Positions 34,553 through 43,754 are shown, counted from the first letter of the stretch. The stretch: 64,000 nt of DNA from Bacteroides sp. OF04-15BH (GCF_003477995.1 NZ_QUEM01000004.1:1-64000); one strand, 5' to 3'. Numbers and translations are program-made. The notes: a model not told the origin generated them from the letters alone.

Positions 34553-36334
34553 TTAATCTAATTTGAGAACGGCAAGGAAGGCTTTCTGAGGCACCTGAAC
34601 ATTACCAATCTGCTTCATACGTTTCTTACCTTTCTTTTGTTTTTCGAGCAATTTTCTTTTTCGGCTGATATCACCACCATAACATTTGGCAGTTACATCC
34701 TTTCTTACCTGTTTTACTGTTTCGCGGGCAATGATCTTGGCACCGATAGCAGCCTGAATGGCAATATCAAACTGCTGTCTGGGCAACAGATCCTTCAGTT
34801 TCTCACACATTCTGCGACCAAAGTCGGTAGCATTGTCAAAATGAGTCAGCGTAGACAAGGCGTCCACCGGTTCACCATTGAGCAGAATATCCAGTTTCAC
34901 CAGTTTTGAAGGCCGGAAGCCATCCTGATGATAATCAAACGAAGCATATCCCTTGGAGATACTCTTCAGTTTATCGTAAAAGTCAATCACAATCTCGCCC
35001 AAAGGCATGTTGTAATGCAACTCCACGCGGTTTCCGCTAATATACTCCTGTTTCAGAAGTTCGCCGCGCTTGCCCAGACACAGCGACATAATCGGTCCGA
35101 TAAAGTTTGTAGTTGTAATGATGGTTGCCTTGATATAAGGTTCTTCGATGTGGTCAATCAGGGTCACGTCGGGCATTCCCGCCGGATTGTGCACCTCTTT
35201 CACCTCACCTTGCTTGTCGTATACCATATATGATACGTTCGGCACGGTGGTAATCACATCCATGTTAAACTCGCGGTCCAGACGCTCCTGGATAATTTCC
35301 ATGTGAAGCAATCCCAGGAATCCGCATCGGAAACCGAATCCCAGCGCAACCGACGATTCCGGCTGGAAAGTCAGCGAGGCATCATTCAGCTGCAGTTTCT
35401 CCAGCGACGCACGCAAGTTCTCAAAGTCTTCGGTTTCTATAGGATAGACACCGGCAAACACCATCGGTTTTACCTCCTCGAATCCGGCAATGGCCTTGTC
35501 ACAAGGTCGGGCCACATGCGTGATGGTATCACCCACTTTTACTTCCGTGGCCGTTTTAATTCCGGAAACGATATAGCCCACATCGCCGCAATGAAGCTCT
35601 TTCTTGGGCATCATGTCCATTTTAAGTACACCGATCTCATCGGCTGAATATTCTTTTCCGGTATTGATGAACACCACCTTGTCGCCGGCCTTGATACTTC
35701 CGTTTACAATCTTGAAATATGCGATGATACCTCGGAAGGAGTTGAACACAGAGTCAAAAATCAAAGCCTGCAGCGGAGCGTCCTCGTCTCCCTTCGGGGC
35801 CGGAATGCGTTCCACCACCGCTTTGAGAATTTCGTCCACTCCCATACCGGTCTTTCCGGATGCGCGGATAATATCCTCACGGTCGCAGCCCAGCAAATCG
35901 ATGATTTCATCTTCCACCTCTTCGGGCATGGCATTCACCATATCACATTTATTGATCACCGGAATGATCTCCAGATCGTGATCAATCGCCATATACAGGT
36001 TGGAAATGGTCTGTGCCTGCACTCCCTGAGTAGCGTCGACAATCAGCAAAGCACCTTCGCAGGCCGCAATAGAACGGGAAACTTCATAAGAGAAATCCAC
36101 ATGCCCCGGAGTGTCGATCAGATTCAGCGTATATTTCTCGCCCTGATATTCATATTCCATCTGAATAGCATGGCTTTTGATGGTGATACCACGCTCACGC
36201 TCCAAATCCATATCATCCAACATCTGTCCTTCGGTTACCTTAATCGTGTTGGTATACTCCAGCAAACGGTCGGCCAATGTTGATTTTCCGTGGTCAATGT
36301 GCGCAATAATACAGAAATTTCTGATATGTTTCAT
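34553..36334 (-). CDS. lepA: Elongation factor 4 (LepA)
   Basis: Ribosome-associated GTPase, 593 aa, full length. G1 is [19 protein letters not shown]2/switch ERGITIKS, G3 DTPGHVDF, G4 NKCD. EF-G-like domains II, III and V and the LepA-specific C-terminal domain follow ([20 protein letters not shown], in which the CYGGD core is diagnostic). It has its own promoter and is followed by the Crp-type gene after 4 nt. Confidence 0.97.
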   Translation of the reverse strand: MKHIRNFCIIAHIDHGKSTLADRLLEYTNTIKVTEGQMLDDMDLERERGITIKSHAIQMEYEYQGEKYTLNLIDTPGHVDFSYEVSRSIAACEGALLIVDATQGVQAQTISNLYMAIDHDLEIIPVINKCDMVNAMPEEVEDEIIDLLGCDREDIIRASGKTGMGVDEILKAVVERIPAPKGDEDAPLQALIFDSVFNSFRGIIAYFKIVNGSIKAGDKVVFINTGKEYSADEIGVLKMDMMPKKELHCGDVGYIVSGIKTATEVKVGDTITHVARPCDKAIAGFEEVKPMVFAGVYPIETEDFENLRASLEKLQLNDASLTFQPESSVALGFGFRCGFLGLLHMEIIQERLDREFNMDVITTVPNVSYMVYDKQGEVKEVHNPAGMPDVTLIDHIEEPYIKATIITTTNFIGPIMSLCLGKRGELLKQEYISGNRVELHYNMPLGEIVIDFYDKLKSISKGYASFDYHQDGFRPSKLVKLDILLNGEPVDALSTLTHFDNATDFGRRMCEKLKDLLPRQQFDIAIQAAIGAKIIARETVKQVRKDVTAKCYGGDISRKRKLLEKQKKGKKRMKQIGNVQVPQKAFLAVLKLD

Positions 36335-36357
36335 TTTTACGATTCTTTGTTTTTATG

Positions 36358-36388
36358 CAAAGATAAAAAAAATATGTCCATGAACGAA
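36358..36388 (-). promoter_or_regulatory. Promoter of lepA
   Basis: Minus-strand -33 TTCG (36385-36388), 19 nt, -7 TATCTTTG (36358-36365). The start is expected near 36351, leaving a leader of about 17 nt. It overlaps the terminator of the upstream winged-helix gene. Confidence 0.62.
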
Positions 36389-36406
36389 ACAGTCATGAAC
36401 ATATTT
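36370..36406 (-). terminator. Terminator of the winged-helix gene
   Basis: Arms 36370-36383 and 36393-36406 pair at 13 of 14 positions. A run of six T follows on the minus strand (+ strand A-run ending at 36370). Confidence 0.72.
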
Positions 36407-36426
36407 TATATCATTACGAAACAGTT

Positions 36427-36636
36427 TTATTTTTTCAGAGAAAAAACAGGATCTTTCTCATCACCTGTAATATTCAGTTTGTCTTCTCTGAGCAACCAAC
36501 CAAGGCCAAGATAGAGTTCTTTCTCAGTCTTTAATTTCACTGCTTTCTTCAGGTCTTTTGCACTCATAGATTCTACCTGATCCAGAACATTCCAAATTGC
36601 ACCTGCAATTACTCCAGCTTTTTCTTGCATAATCAT
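36427..36636 (-). CDS. Small winged-helix protein (DUF2582-like)
   Basis: 69 aa (67 from the second ATG). It has a predicted helix-turn-helix core (GVIAGAIWNVLDQ, SAKDLKKAVKL, TEKELYLGLGWLLREDKLN) followed by a two-strand wing (ITGDEKDPVFSLKK). It matches the DUF2582 winged-helix type found in Bacteroidetes; the function is unknown. It forms a monocistronic unit with a -7 box TACATTTG upstream and its own terminator. Confidence 0.82.
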   Translation of the reverse strand: MIMQEKAGVIAGAIWNVLDQVESMSAKDLKKAVKLKTEKELYLGLGWLLREDKLNITGDEKDPVFSLKK

Positions 36637-36694
36637 TCTCCTTTATTTAAACTATAGATATTAATCTAGGCTATTTGCAATATTTTTGTCGATG

Positions 36695-36702
36695 CAAATG
36701 TA
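36695..36702 (-). promoter_or_regulatory. -7 box of the winged-helix gene
   Basis: TACATTTG on the minus strand matches TAnnTTTG; -33 is unclear. The predicted leader is about 50 nt. Confidence 0.45.
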
Positions 36703-36793
36703 ATACTTTTTACGAGAATAACGATAAGTTTTTGGATTAAATATTTCTTTTTTTCAAAAAAATCAAAAGAAAATTCAAAATCGTTACAAAAAA

Positions 36794-37273
36794 TCAGGCC
36801 TTCTGCTCCTCTTTCTCTTCCAGATAGCGGGCGAAAATGCGTGCAGCGGTCTCCACCATTTTGGCACAGGGGCGCTTGGCATAATATTCTGCCGTGCGTG
36901 CCTCGGCCTGAGCCACTACCGGAGTCTTGGGTTTCAGTCCCAACAATTCCGCGCAGATCGTCGAACCGTTCTCAGTCTCAAACTCATGCGCCAAATGTTG
37001 CACCACGGCATAATTGTGCGATTTACCCTCACGGTCTTTTCCTTCAGTCACTCCGCAATCCAGTCCTGCCAACAGAAACATGCCGCAGGCGGCTCCGCAG
37101 GTCTGGCGCATGCGGCCGATTCCTCCACCAAACGATGCCGCCATTCTAAACGCCTGTTCTTCAGTAAATCCATACAAGTCGGCAAAAGCGCCGGCAACCG
37201 ACTGAGCACAATTATAGCCTTCATGAAACAAAGCTACTGCCTTAGCTACTCTTTCTTCCTTATTTATTAACAT
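36794..37273 (-). CDS. C_GCAxxG_C_C family protein (putative redox protein)
   Basis: 159 aa. The family motif is spread over YNCAQSV, SFGGGIGRMRQTCGAACGMFL and GLDCG. The conserved Cys residues are suggestive of a redox or metal site. No signal peptide is seen. The charged C-terminal tail ends EEKEEQKA. The function is not established for the family. It stands alone with a -7 box TACATTTG at 37294-37301. Confidence 0.88.
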   Translation of the reverse strand: MLINKEERVAKAVALFHEGYNCAQSVAGAFADLYGFTEEQAFRMAASFGGGIGRMRQTCGAACGMFLLAGLDCGVTEGKDREGKSHNYAVVQHLAHEFETENGSTICAELLGLKPKTPVVAQAEARTAEYYAKRPCAKMVETAARIFARYLEEKEEQKA

Positions 37274-37293
37274 ATATATACTTATTTACGTTG

Positions 37294-37301
37294 CAAATGT
37301 A
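37294..37301 (-). promoter_or_regulatory. -7 box of the C_GCAxxG_C_C gene
   Basis: TACATTTG on the minus strand, 20 nt before the start codon; no matching -33. Confidence 0.45.
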
Positions 37302-37347
37302 CGATAAAAAAATTAACTTCGCAGAGATATTCAATGAAATGTAACCA

Positions 37348-37782
37348 ATGATGAAGAAAAAGAGTTATTTATTTCCTATCCTGGCTGCAGCCCTTTTTCT
37401 GGGTAGCTGCCAGTTTGAAAACTTTGACGAGCGCTGCGCACGCGAAGCAAAAGAATACACCGAACAGCATTGCCCACTGCGGATTGACCCCTGCACAGTG
37501 CTGGACAGCATGACCTACGCCTCGGACAAGCGTACCTTGCAATATTACTACACGATGGAGGGTCTTCTTGACAGCACCCAGATTCTGACACCGGAAGTTA
37601 TTGCCGACTTCAAGAAACAGCTGGAAGGCGAGATTGTAAACTCCGTGCAACTGCGAAAATACAAGGAGGAGCGCATCAACTTCCGTTATTGCTATAAGTC
37701 AAAGAAGAGCGGAAAGACAGTATTCGACCTTCGGTTCACTCCTGAGGATTATGAAACCGCAGCAAAATCCGAGAAACAATAA
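37348..37782 (+). CDS. Small exported lipoprotein of unknown function
   Basis: 144 aa. A type II signal peptide (MMKKKSYLFPILAAALFLGSC) ends in the lipobox LGSC. After the lipidated Cys come QFENFDE acidic residues, which resemble the Bacteroidetes surface-export signal, and a domain with three Cys (ERCAREA, HCPLRIDPC). No domain was recognised. It is expressed alone and ends at a strong hairpin. ATG 37348 or 37351 could be the start. Confidence 0.82.
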   Translation: MMKKKSYLFPILAAALFLGSCQFENFDERCAREAKEYTEQHCPLRIDPCTVLDSMTYASDKRTLQYYYTMEGLLDSTQILTPEVIADFKKQLEGEIVNSVQLRKYKEERINFRYCYKSKKSGKTVFDLRFTPEDYETAAKSEKQ

Positions 37783-37798
37783 AGACACATACAGCAAC

Positions 37799-37844
37799 GC
37801 GGCATCCGATCAATCTGAAAAGACTATCGGATGCCGCATTTCTT
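37799..37844 (+). terminator. Terminator between the lipoprotein gene and tilS
   Basis: A perfect 12-bp inverted repeat (37799-37810 with 37826-37837) is followed by a T-rich stretch. It lies between convergent genes. Confidence 0.8.
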
Positions 37845-37878
37845 ATCTTTTATATCAGGCACCGCTTTGGTCTGCCGC

Positions 37879-39201
37879 TCAGAGCAGCTGGATGCGCAGG
37901 ATGTGGCGGGTATGTTCCGTCACCCGGAAACGGTCATCGGGGCGTTCTCCCACCACCCAGGCAATCTTGTCGCCGCTGCAAACCAGCAGTTGACGTTCTT
38001 TCTCAAACACATTTTTCTTCAGATCGGTCAGAAAGTCACTCACCAGTTTCATTCCTTTCATCCCAAAGGGCATAAAGCGGTCTCCCGTCTGCGGCGTGCG
38101 CACCACCAGCGGAAATTCCACTTTATCCAGATCCATGCAGATGACATTCTTTTCGCGCGGCAGCGGACCGCCACTGCTGTATGAAGAACGTGAAATAAGG
38201 AAAGTAACATCGTCGGTCACACGCATGATGCCTTCCAGAGGCAGCACTTTTTCCAGACGCGCTGGTCGCACAGCCTTTTTCTCAAACACCAAAGCCTCGC
38301 GGTCGCGCAGCAGACGATGGGTGGGGCTCTCATACACTTTTCCGGATTCGCCTCCCTGCTGCTCATAAATGGCTGCCACCTGTGCCGGATTGAAATCCAT
38401 TCGGCTCAAGATTTCATACAGCACCGTCTCCGGAGCCGGAGTCCGGTTCAGTTCCTCAAGCAGGATTTTATTGCCGTGCACCACCTGTTGCATCAGCAAA
38501 TCCATGCCATATTCATAAATACGGAATGCATCGCTCAGACGGCGTGCTCCCTGATGAATGCTCTCGTCGGCATTCGGATAGATTTCCCTCATGCGCGGCA
38601 TCACGTTCAGACGGATTTTGTTCCGCTGCACCTCGTCCTGCAGGTTGGTACTGTCGGTCACATAATCCTGATGGCATTCGGCCAGATAGTCTTCAATCTC
38701 TTGCCGGCTGACATCAAGCAACGGACGCACCACTTTTCCGTTCCGATACTGTATGCCCCGCAATCCGCGGATACCGGTACCGCGCAACAGATTCAGCAAC
38801 ACCGTCTCCGTATTGTCCTCACGGTGATGGGCCACGGCCACACAGTCCAGATCCCGTTCCTGCAACAGCTGCTCAAAGAAATCATAGCGCAATGTGCGGG
38901 CTGCCATCTCGATGCTGACATGATGCTCGTGCGCATAGGCATGTGTGGAAAAACAACGCCGGTGCAACACAATCTTCCGCCGCTGGCAGAAGTCCGTCAC
39001 AAAAGCCTCATCACGGTCCGACTCCGCACCACGCAGACAGAAATTGCAGTGCGCCGCCTCAATTTTATATCCCAGGTCCTGCAACACACAAGCCAGGGCC
39101 ACCGAATCTGCTCCGCCACTGAGGGCAACCAGCACAGGATGCTCGCGCCCCAGCAGTTCATGGCGGGCAATACAGTTCTTCACTTTTTCCTTGAAATCCA
39201 T
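37879..39201 (-). CDS. tilS: tRNA(Ile)-lysidine synthase
   Basis: Converts C34 of tRNA-Ile(CAU) to lysidine using ATP and lysine; 440 aa from the ATG at 39201 (a GTG two codons earlier is less likely). The PP-loop is LVALSGGADSVALACVL. VAHHREDNTETVLLNLLRG and RPLLDVSRQEIEDYL are typical of the catalytic domain. The TilS C-terminal domain is at about residues 355-440 (GDRFMPFGMKGMKLVSDFL). It is monocistronic; the -7 box TATCTTTG at 39224-39231 implies a leader of about 16 nt. Confidence 0.95.
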   Translation of the reverse strand: MDFKEKVKNCIARHELLGREHPVLVALSGGADSVALACVLQDLGYKIEAAHCNFCLRGAESDRDEAFVTDFCQRRKIVLHRRCFSTHAYAHEHHVSIEMAARTLRYDFFEQLLQERDLDCVAVAHHREDNTETVLLNLLRGTGIRGLRGIQYRNGKVVRPLLDVSRQEIEDYLAECHQDYVTDSTNLQDEVQRNKIRLNVMPRMREIYPNADESIHQGARRLSDAFRIYEYGMDLLMQQVVHGNKILLEELNRTPAPETVLYEILSRMDFNPAQVAAIYEQQGGESGKVYESPTHRLLRDREALVFEKKAVRPARLEKVLPLEGIMRVTDDVTFLISRSSYSSGGPLPREKNVICMDLDKVEFPLVVRTPQTGDRFMPFGMKGMKLVSDFLTDLKKNVFEKERQLLVCSGDKIAWVVGERPDDRFRVTEHTRHILRIQLL

Positions 39202-39223
39202 AGACACTACATGTTTGATGAAA

Positions 39224-39231
39224 CAAAGATA
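39224..39231 (-). promoter_or_regulatory. -7 box of tilS
   Basis: TATCTTTG on the minus strand; -33 is unclear. The predicted start near 39217 supports the ATG at 39201. Confidence 0.5.
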
Positions 39232-39301
39232 CGCCCAACTCTCGAAACACCGTAATTTTTCAGCAATTTTATGATGCGGAAAAATCCTTTCACCATAATA
39301 T

Positions 39302-39333
39302 TTTGTGCAAACAAAAAGATTCCACTATTTTTG
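39302..39333 (+). promoter_or_regulatory. Promoter of the Cys-rich membrane miniprotein gene
   Basis: -33 TTTG (39302-39305), exactly 20 nt, -7 TATTTTTG (39326-39333), a perfect consensus. The start is expected near 39340, with a leader of about 35 nt. Confidence 0.75.
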
Positions 39334-39374
39334 AAGAAGCGTTTTTATTCAAGAATCTCTATAATATATAAGGT

Positions 39375-39581
39375 ATGATACAGGAAATCATTGTCGGAGT
39401 CGTCCTGCTCCTTGTCGCCCTTTGGCTGATGCGCCGCCTATACCGCATGCTCTCCCAGCACGACGCTCATCCGTGCAGTACATGCTCCACTCCCTGCAAA
39501 TTGAAGGACGAAATACACAAGAATAAAGGGAAAAAGAACAAAAAGTGCACTTTTTATGAAGAAAATGTGCCCAAAAATTAG
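39375..39581 (+). CDS. Cys-rich single-pass membrane miniprotein
   Basis: 68 aa. One TM segment (IIVGVVLLLVALWLM, residues 4-19) is followed by a basic stretch and a CSTCSTPCKLKDE cluster (C-x2-C-x3-C) plus one more Cys near the C-terminus. The layout resembles FeoB-associated Cys-rich membrane proteins, which are about this size, but no feoB is nearby. It may bind metal or be redox-active; this is inference. A perfect promoter supports it as a real gene. Its stop lies 43 nt before the first tRNA-Cys. Confidence 0.78.
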   Translation: MIQEIIVGVVLLLVALWLMRRLYRMLSQHDAHPCSTCSTPCKLKDEIHKNKGKKNKKCTFYEENVPKN

Positions 39582-39600
39582 TTTATTTCAAAAAAAGTAG

Positions 39601-39608
39601 TACCTTTG
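39601..39608 (+). promoter_or_regulatory. -7 box of the tRNA-Cys cluster
   Basis: TACCTTTG, 16 nt before the first tRNA. The -33 position falls on the end of the preceding gene (TTAG at 19 nt), a weak match. Confidence 0.55.
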
Positions 39609-39624
39609 CATGCGAAAACAAAAT

Positions 39625-39695
39625 GGTGCCCTGACCGAGTGGCTAGGTAGCGGTCTGCAAAACCGTCCACAGCAGTTCGAATCTGCTGGGCACCT
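39625..39695 (+). tRNA. tRNA-Cys(GCA), copy 1
   Basis: 71-nt cloverleaf. The 7-bp acceptor stem is GGTGCCC/GGGCACC with discriminator T, as expected for tRNA-Cys. The anticodon stem GCGGT/ACCGT encloses the loop CTGCAAA with anticodon GCA. The T arm is CAGCAGTTCGAATCTGCTG. No CCA is encoded. Confidence 0.96.
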
Positions 39696-39720
39696 CTTAA
39701 AGAAAATAGCACAGTGATAT

Positions 39721-39791
39721 GGTGCCCTGACCGAGTGGCTAGGTAGCGGTCTGCAAAACCGTCCACAGCAGTTCGAATCTGCTGGGCACCT
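39721..39791 (+). tRNA. tRNA-Cys(GCA), copy 2
   Basis: Identical to copy 1, 96 nt downstream, with the same 25-nt spacer. No CCA is encoded. Confidence 0.96.
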
Positions 39792-39816
39792 CTTAAAGAA
39801 AATAGCACAGTGATAT

Positions 39817-39890
39817 GGTGCCCTGACCGAGTGGCTAGGTAGCGGTCTGCAAAACCGTCCACAGCAGTTCGAATCTGCTGGGCACCTCCA
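39817..39890 (+). tRNA. tRNA-Cys(GCA), copy 3, with encoded CCA
   Basis: The body is identical to copies 1 and 2, but the discriminator T is followed directly by CCA (39888-39890) in the DNA. The sequence after it differs from the spacer of the other two copies and leads into the terminator. Confidence 0.95.
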
Positions 39891-39897
39891 AGGAAAA

Positions 39898-39931
39898 GAG
39901 ATGATGAAAGTTTTTCATCATCTCTTTTTTT
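39898..39931 (+). terminator. Terminator of the tRNA-Cys cluster
   Basis: A 12-bp perfect stem GAGATGATGAAA/TTTCATCATCTC (39898-39909, 39913-39924), then seven T. Confidence 0.93.
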
Positions 39932-40009
39932 ATGGCTGTAACAGCCGTCCAAACAGCAAAACGCCTTGCCGGAAGTCATCTGCACATCCGGCAAGGCGTT
40001 TATTTTTTC

Positions 40010-41641
40010 TTAAAAAGGAACAGGCACTTTCAGCGTCAGGCGTTGCCCGGTTACGGGATGCGCCAGCTGCACCTGCTCGGCATGAAGATACAGCCGGTCG
40101 GAAGGACGGCCATAGAGCTGGTCACCACGGATGGGACATCCCAGCCCGTCAGGATGGGCGGCATGCACACGCAACTGGTGCGTGCGTCCCGTTTGCGGAA
40201 AAAAGGCAATACGGGTGGTCTGTCCGGATCGTTCGAGCACCCGATAACGGGTCACGGCCGGTTTACCGTATACCGGATCGACCATCTGCATCGGCCGGTG
40301 TTCGACATCCGGGCGCAAGGGCAAGCGGATCAGTCCTTCATTCTGAGGCACTATGCCGTCGAGCACGGCTATATAGGTCTTACGAATCTGATGGCGCTCG
40401 AACATTTGCTGCAAGGCGGCATGTGCCTCCTTGGTCTTACCGATAAGCAGCAGACCGGAGGTGTGCATGTCCAGGCGGTGCACCAATAACGGACTGTCAC
40501 TGTCGGGGTAACGGTTCTGCGCCCAGCTCAGCACGGAAGAAACAGCCTCATCCTTACCGGGCACGGAATACATGCCGGCCGGTTTATATATCGCTGCCAG
40601 ATATTCGTCTTCATAAATCACTTCCACCTCACTGTGTGCTGAGGCTTCACGCACCACCGGATCAGGTTCCACCTCCAGTCCTTGCAGCATAAAGCCCAGA
40701 ATCGGCTTGCATTTGCTGGTACACGAAGGATAGAACCGTCCGTCTTCACGGAGCACACCGCGCGGTGAGTCTCCCCACCAGAATTCGCCCATAGCCAGCG
40801 GCTGCATGCCGTTCAGATAAGCATATTGCAACAGTTTCGGAGCGGCACACTCCCCTGCTCCGGCAGGCGGTTCACCGCGTCCGGCCTCGCAGAATATCTG
40901 TTGCAGGCTTTGTTCCTCTCCCAATGCATTACGGAAAGTGAAGTTCCGGAATATCTGTTGCTGGAGTTGTTCGGACAATCTCTTCCGCTCCTGTTTCAAA
41001 GCGGTGAGCGCCGCCTCTTGTTCTTCCACCAAGGCACGGCACTCGGCCATGCGTCCGGCCCATGCCTTTTCGCGCCGCTTGAGTTCGGCTTTCTGAAACT
41101 GGCTCTCGCGGTTCAGCAGCTGCAACTCTTCGGGCATAGCGGTAGCACGCCGCTCTTCACGCCGCAAACGGGCCTTCCGGAACTCTTCTTTCATGCGCGA
41201 AAGTTCCTCTTCGGCCTCTCTGCTCACAGCCGTCAGCAACTCATGTGCCTTGAGATAAGCCTCGCTCTCTTTCAGTGCCGCCACCTGCCGGTTCATCTCC
41301 GTAAGCTGTGCCTCGCCCTTCTTGAAGAACCCTTGCGGATCGAGAAAATCAAAAACGGGCGGCACAAAATAAGGCTGACGGTTGCTGCCGCCAAGCAGAC
41401 CCGAAAAAGCCGCCAGAAAACCAAGTTCTCCCGCAGCATTACGGACCAGCAGCACACCAAACATTTTTCCGCCCTGCAACTCGGCCTGCCAGGAAGAGCA
41501 GGAAAGCAGATAGGTGCGCAGCTCAGCTGCCGCCCTTTGAATCAAAGGATGAGGCGTATAATGAAACGGATAAGTAAAAAGGTGGGGCAACTCTTCAGCC
41601 AAAGGCTGCGGTGCGAATGGATGAAAACAGGAATGGCACAT
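40010..41641 (-). CDS. RluA-family pseudouridine synthase with long N-terminal extension
   Basis: 543 aa from the ATG at 41641; an in-frame TTG further upstream is not needed. The C-terminal roughly 200 residues are an RluA catalytic domain: VIYEDEYLAAIYKPAGMYSV, the catalytic Asp in LVHRLDMHTSGLLLIGKT, then RIAFFPQTGRTHQLRVH. The first roughly 330 residues are not a usual S4 domain. They start with MCHSCFHPF, contain a long charged coiled coil (about residues 105-235) and a second Cys motif SCTSKCKPI. The two Cys pairs could hold a metal. The RNA target is unknown. The gene stands alone. Confidence 0.88.
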   Translation of the reverse strand: MCHSCFHPFAPQPLAEELPHLFTYPFHYTPHPLIQRAAAELRTYLLSCSSWQAELQGGKMFGVLLVRNAAGELGFLAAFSGLLGGSNRQPYFVPPVFDFLDPQGFFKKGEAQLTEMNRQVAALKESEAYLKAHELLTAVSREAEEELSRMKEEFRKARLRREERRATAMPEELQLLNRESQFQKAELKRREKAWAGRMAECRALVEEQEAALTALKQERKRLSEQLQQQIFRNFTFRNALGEEQSLQQIFCEAGRGEPPAGAGECAAPKLLQYAYLNGMQPLAMGEFWWGDSPRGVLREDGRFYPSCTSKCKPILGFMLQGLEVEPDPVVREASAHSEVEVIYEDEYLAAIYKPAGMYSVPGKDEAVSSVLSWAQNRYPDSDSPLLVHRLDMHTSGLLLIGKTKEAHAALQQMFERHQIRKTYIAVLDGIVPQNEGLIRLPLRPDVEHRPMQMVDPVYGKPAVTRYRVLERSGQTTRIAFFPQTGRTHQLRVHAAHPDGLGCPIRGDQLYGRPSDRLYLHAEQVQLAHPVTGQRLTLKVPVPF

Positions 41642-41804
41642 CTGAAATTTGCTTTGATGGAATGAATCCTGCCACAAGAATCCGGAAAGGACTCTATGCC
41701 GGCAGGGAGTAAAAAGGACTTACATTTTATAAAGTAAGCCGCAAAAAAGAATAATTTCACTTAATACATTGATTTTCAACTCCGTTTAAGACTCCTAAAA
41801 ACAA

Positions 41805-41868
41805 CGGGAAGTTTTCAAGGAATCGCCCCGTTAATTTCAAAGAAACATCGGGATGTTTTTAAAAAATC
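41805..41868. repeat. Two imperfect 20-bp direct repeats, 44 bp apart
   Basis: The 20-mers at 41805 and 41849 share the frame CGGGAWGTTTTYWARRAATC. Related CCGTTWA-type words lie between them, giving a roughly 22-bp rhythm over 41780-41870. They may be a decayed intergenic repeat family; no gene is present in this 350-nt gap. Confidence 0.45.
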
Positions 41869-41943
41869 CACGGCATCCTTTTCTTTTACCCTCGGAATGC
41901 CTGGTTTCAGAGCCTTTGAGACCGGACTAAAAATCAACAAAAC

Positions 41944-41972
41944 GGAGCTGTAACCGCAGGCGGCACAGCTCC
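41944..41972 (-). terminator. Terminator of fhs
   Basis: 8-bp arms GGAGCTGT/ACAGCTCC with a nested CCGC/GCGG stem; on the minus strand a GTTTTGTTG stretch follows. Confidence 0.75.
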
Positions 41973-41997
41973 ATTCTGAATATGTTTTTATTTCTGA

Positions 41998-43665
41998 TTA
42001 AGACAAGCCTTCAATCTCGCCGTTTACGATGTCGATACGCTCGGCCTGAGGAGATTTAGGCAATCCCGGCATACGCATAATCTCGCCGGCAATGAGCACA
42101 ATCATCTCCGAACCGCAGTTCAGCACAATATCCTTGATATTGATGTTGAAGTTCTTAGGCACACCGTATGCCTTGGCATCGGCAGAGAAGGAATATTGGG
42201 TCTTGGCCACACAGATCGGATAATGACCCACGCCCAACTCCTCTATCTTGGCCAGCATCTTCTTGGCGGCAGCAGAGAAAATCACCTTGTCGGCGCCATA
42301 AATCTTCTGCGCCAGCTTGGTAGCCTTCACCTCTACGGAGTCATTGTCATCGTAAGTGAAGTTCAGCGGAGCAGACGGATTCTCTTCGATAGTCTTTACC
42401 ACCAGTTCTGCCAGTTCCACAGCACCGGCACCGCCTTCTACGAAAGCATTGTTCACGGCAAATCCTACGCCCATTTCGGCACAGTGTGCGCGGCAGAAGT
42501 CAATTTCCTCGTCCACATCGGTAGCATAACGGTTGAAGCAAACCACCACTGTCTGTCCGAAACTCTGGATGTTGGCAATATGCTTGTCCAGATTGTCGAG
42601 TCCCTTCTTCAGTCCTTCCAGGTTCGGTTCCTTGATCAGAGCCAGATCCACGCCTCCGTGCATCTTCAGTCCCTGAGTGGTAGCCACGAGCACAGTCAGC
42701 TTCGGAACGATACCCGCCTTGCGGCATTTGATATTATAGAATTTCTCCGCACCCAGATCGGCACCGAATCCTCCTTCGGTGATGACATAGTCACCATAGG
42801 TCATGGCCAGACGGGTTGCCAGCACGGAGTTACATCCGTGAGCGATATTGGCAAACGGACCGCCGTGTACGAAAGCCGGTGTGTTCTCGGTGGTCTGCAC
42901 CAGATTCGGATGCAGGGCATCTTTCAGCAGCACACAGATGGCTCCGGCCACGCCCATATCCTTCACGCGGAACGGTTTGTTGTCGATGGTAGTACCGAGC
43001 AGAATGTTTTCAATGCGGCGACGCAAATCCTGTTCATCCTGTGCCAGACAGAGAATGGCCATAATTTCAGAAGCCGGAGTAATGTCGAAACCGCTCTCCA
43101 TAGTCACGCCGTTTGTCTTGGCTCCCAGGCCGGTTACGATGTAACGCAGGTTGCGGTCGTTCACGTCGAGCACGCGCTTCCACAGAATCTCCTTCATGGC
43201 AAAGCCTTCGTCCTTGTGCTGGTAGATATAGTTGTCCAACAGAGCAGAAATCATGTTGTGGGCCGAAGTGATGGCATGGAAGTCACCGGTGAAGTGCAGA
43301 TTAATCTTGTCCATCGGGAGCACCTGGGCATATCCTCCTCCGGCAGCTCCTCCCTTCATTCCGAAGCACGGGCCGAGTGACGGTTCGCGCAGGGCCACTA
43401 CTGCCTTCTTGTTGATTTTGTTCAATCCCAGAGCCAGACCGATGGATACGGTGGTCTTGCCGATTCCGGCCTTGGTCGGGGTGATGGCGGTAACCAGAAT
43501 CAGATTGCTCTTCTTCACTTTCTCGTCATCAATCAGTTTCTCAGGCACCTTGGCCACATATTTTCCATACTGTTCCAGTTCGCTTTCTGGAATATTCAGT
43601 TTGGCGGCGATTTCGGTAATCGGAGCCAACTTGCATTCGCGGGCGATTTCTATGTCACTCTTCAT
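41998..43665 (-). CDS. fhs: Formate-tetrahydrofolate ligase
   Basis: Makes 10-formyl-THF from formate, ATP and THF; 555 aa, normal length. The nucleotide-binding region is [20 protein letters not shown], followed by [19 protein letters not shown]. Other conserved blocks are [16 protein letters not shown] and [13 protein letters not shown]. It is cytosolic and monocistronic, with a -7 box at 43703-43710 and a terminator. Confidence 0.97.
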   Translation of the reverse strand: MKSDIEIARECKLAPITEIAAKLNIPESELEQYGKYVAKVPEKLIDDEKVKKSNLILVTAITPTKAGIGKTTVSIGLALGLNKINKKAVVALREPSLGPCFGMKGGAAGGGYAQVLPMDKINLHFTGDFHAITSAHNMISALLDNYIYQHKDEGFAMKEILWKRVLDVNDRNLRYIVTGLGAKTNGVTMESGFDITPASEIMAILCLAQDEQDLRRRIENILLGTTIDNKPFRVKDMGVAGAICVLLKDALHPNLVQTTENTPAFVHGGPFANIAHGCNSVLATRLAMTYGDYVITEGGFGADLGAEKFYNIKCRKAGIVPKLTVLVATTQGLKMHGGVDLALIKEPNLEGLKKGLDNLDKHIANIQSFGQTVVVCFNRYATDVDEEIDFCRAHCAEMGVGFAVNNAFVEGGAGAVELAELVVKTIEENPSAPLNFTYDDNDSVEVKATKLAQKIYGADKVIFSAAAKKMLAKIEELGVGHYPICVAKTQYSFSADAKAYGVPKNFNINIKDIVLNCGSEMIVLIAGEIMRMPGLPKSPQAERIDIVNGEIEGLS

Positions 43666-43702
43666 TCGTCTTAAGATTTTAAAAGTTATCGTTTACCTGC
43701 TA

Positions 43703-43710
43703 CAAACTTA
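43703..43710 (-). promoter_or_regulatory. -7 box of fhs
   Basis: TAAGTTTG on the minus strand; CAAA on the plus strand at 43734-43737 would be a -33 at 23 nt, slightly too far. Confidence 0.45.
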
Positions 43711-43754
43711 ATAATTTTTATTCAGAAAAGCTTCAAATAAAGAAAGTATTTTCA

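Larger units (their letters stand above)
39625..39816 (+). repeat. Two perfect 96-bp tandem units (tRNA-Cys plus spacer)
   Basis: Units 39625-39720 and 39721-39816 are identical including the 25-nt spacer. A third tRNA without the spacer follows. This indicates recent unequal-crossover expansion. Confidence 0.95.
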
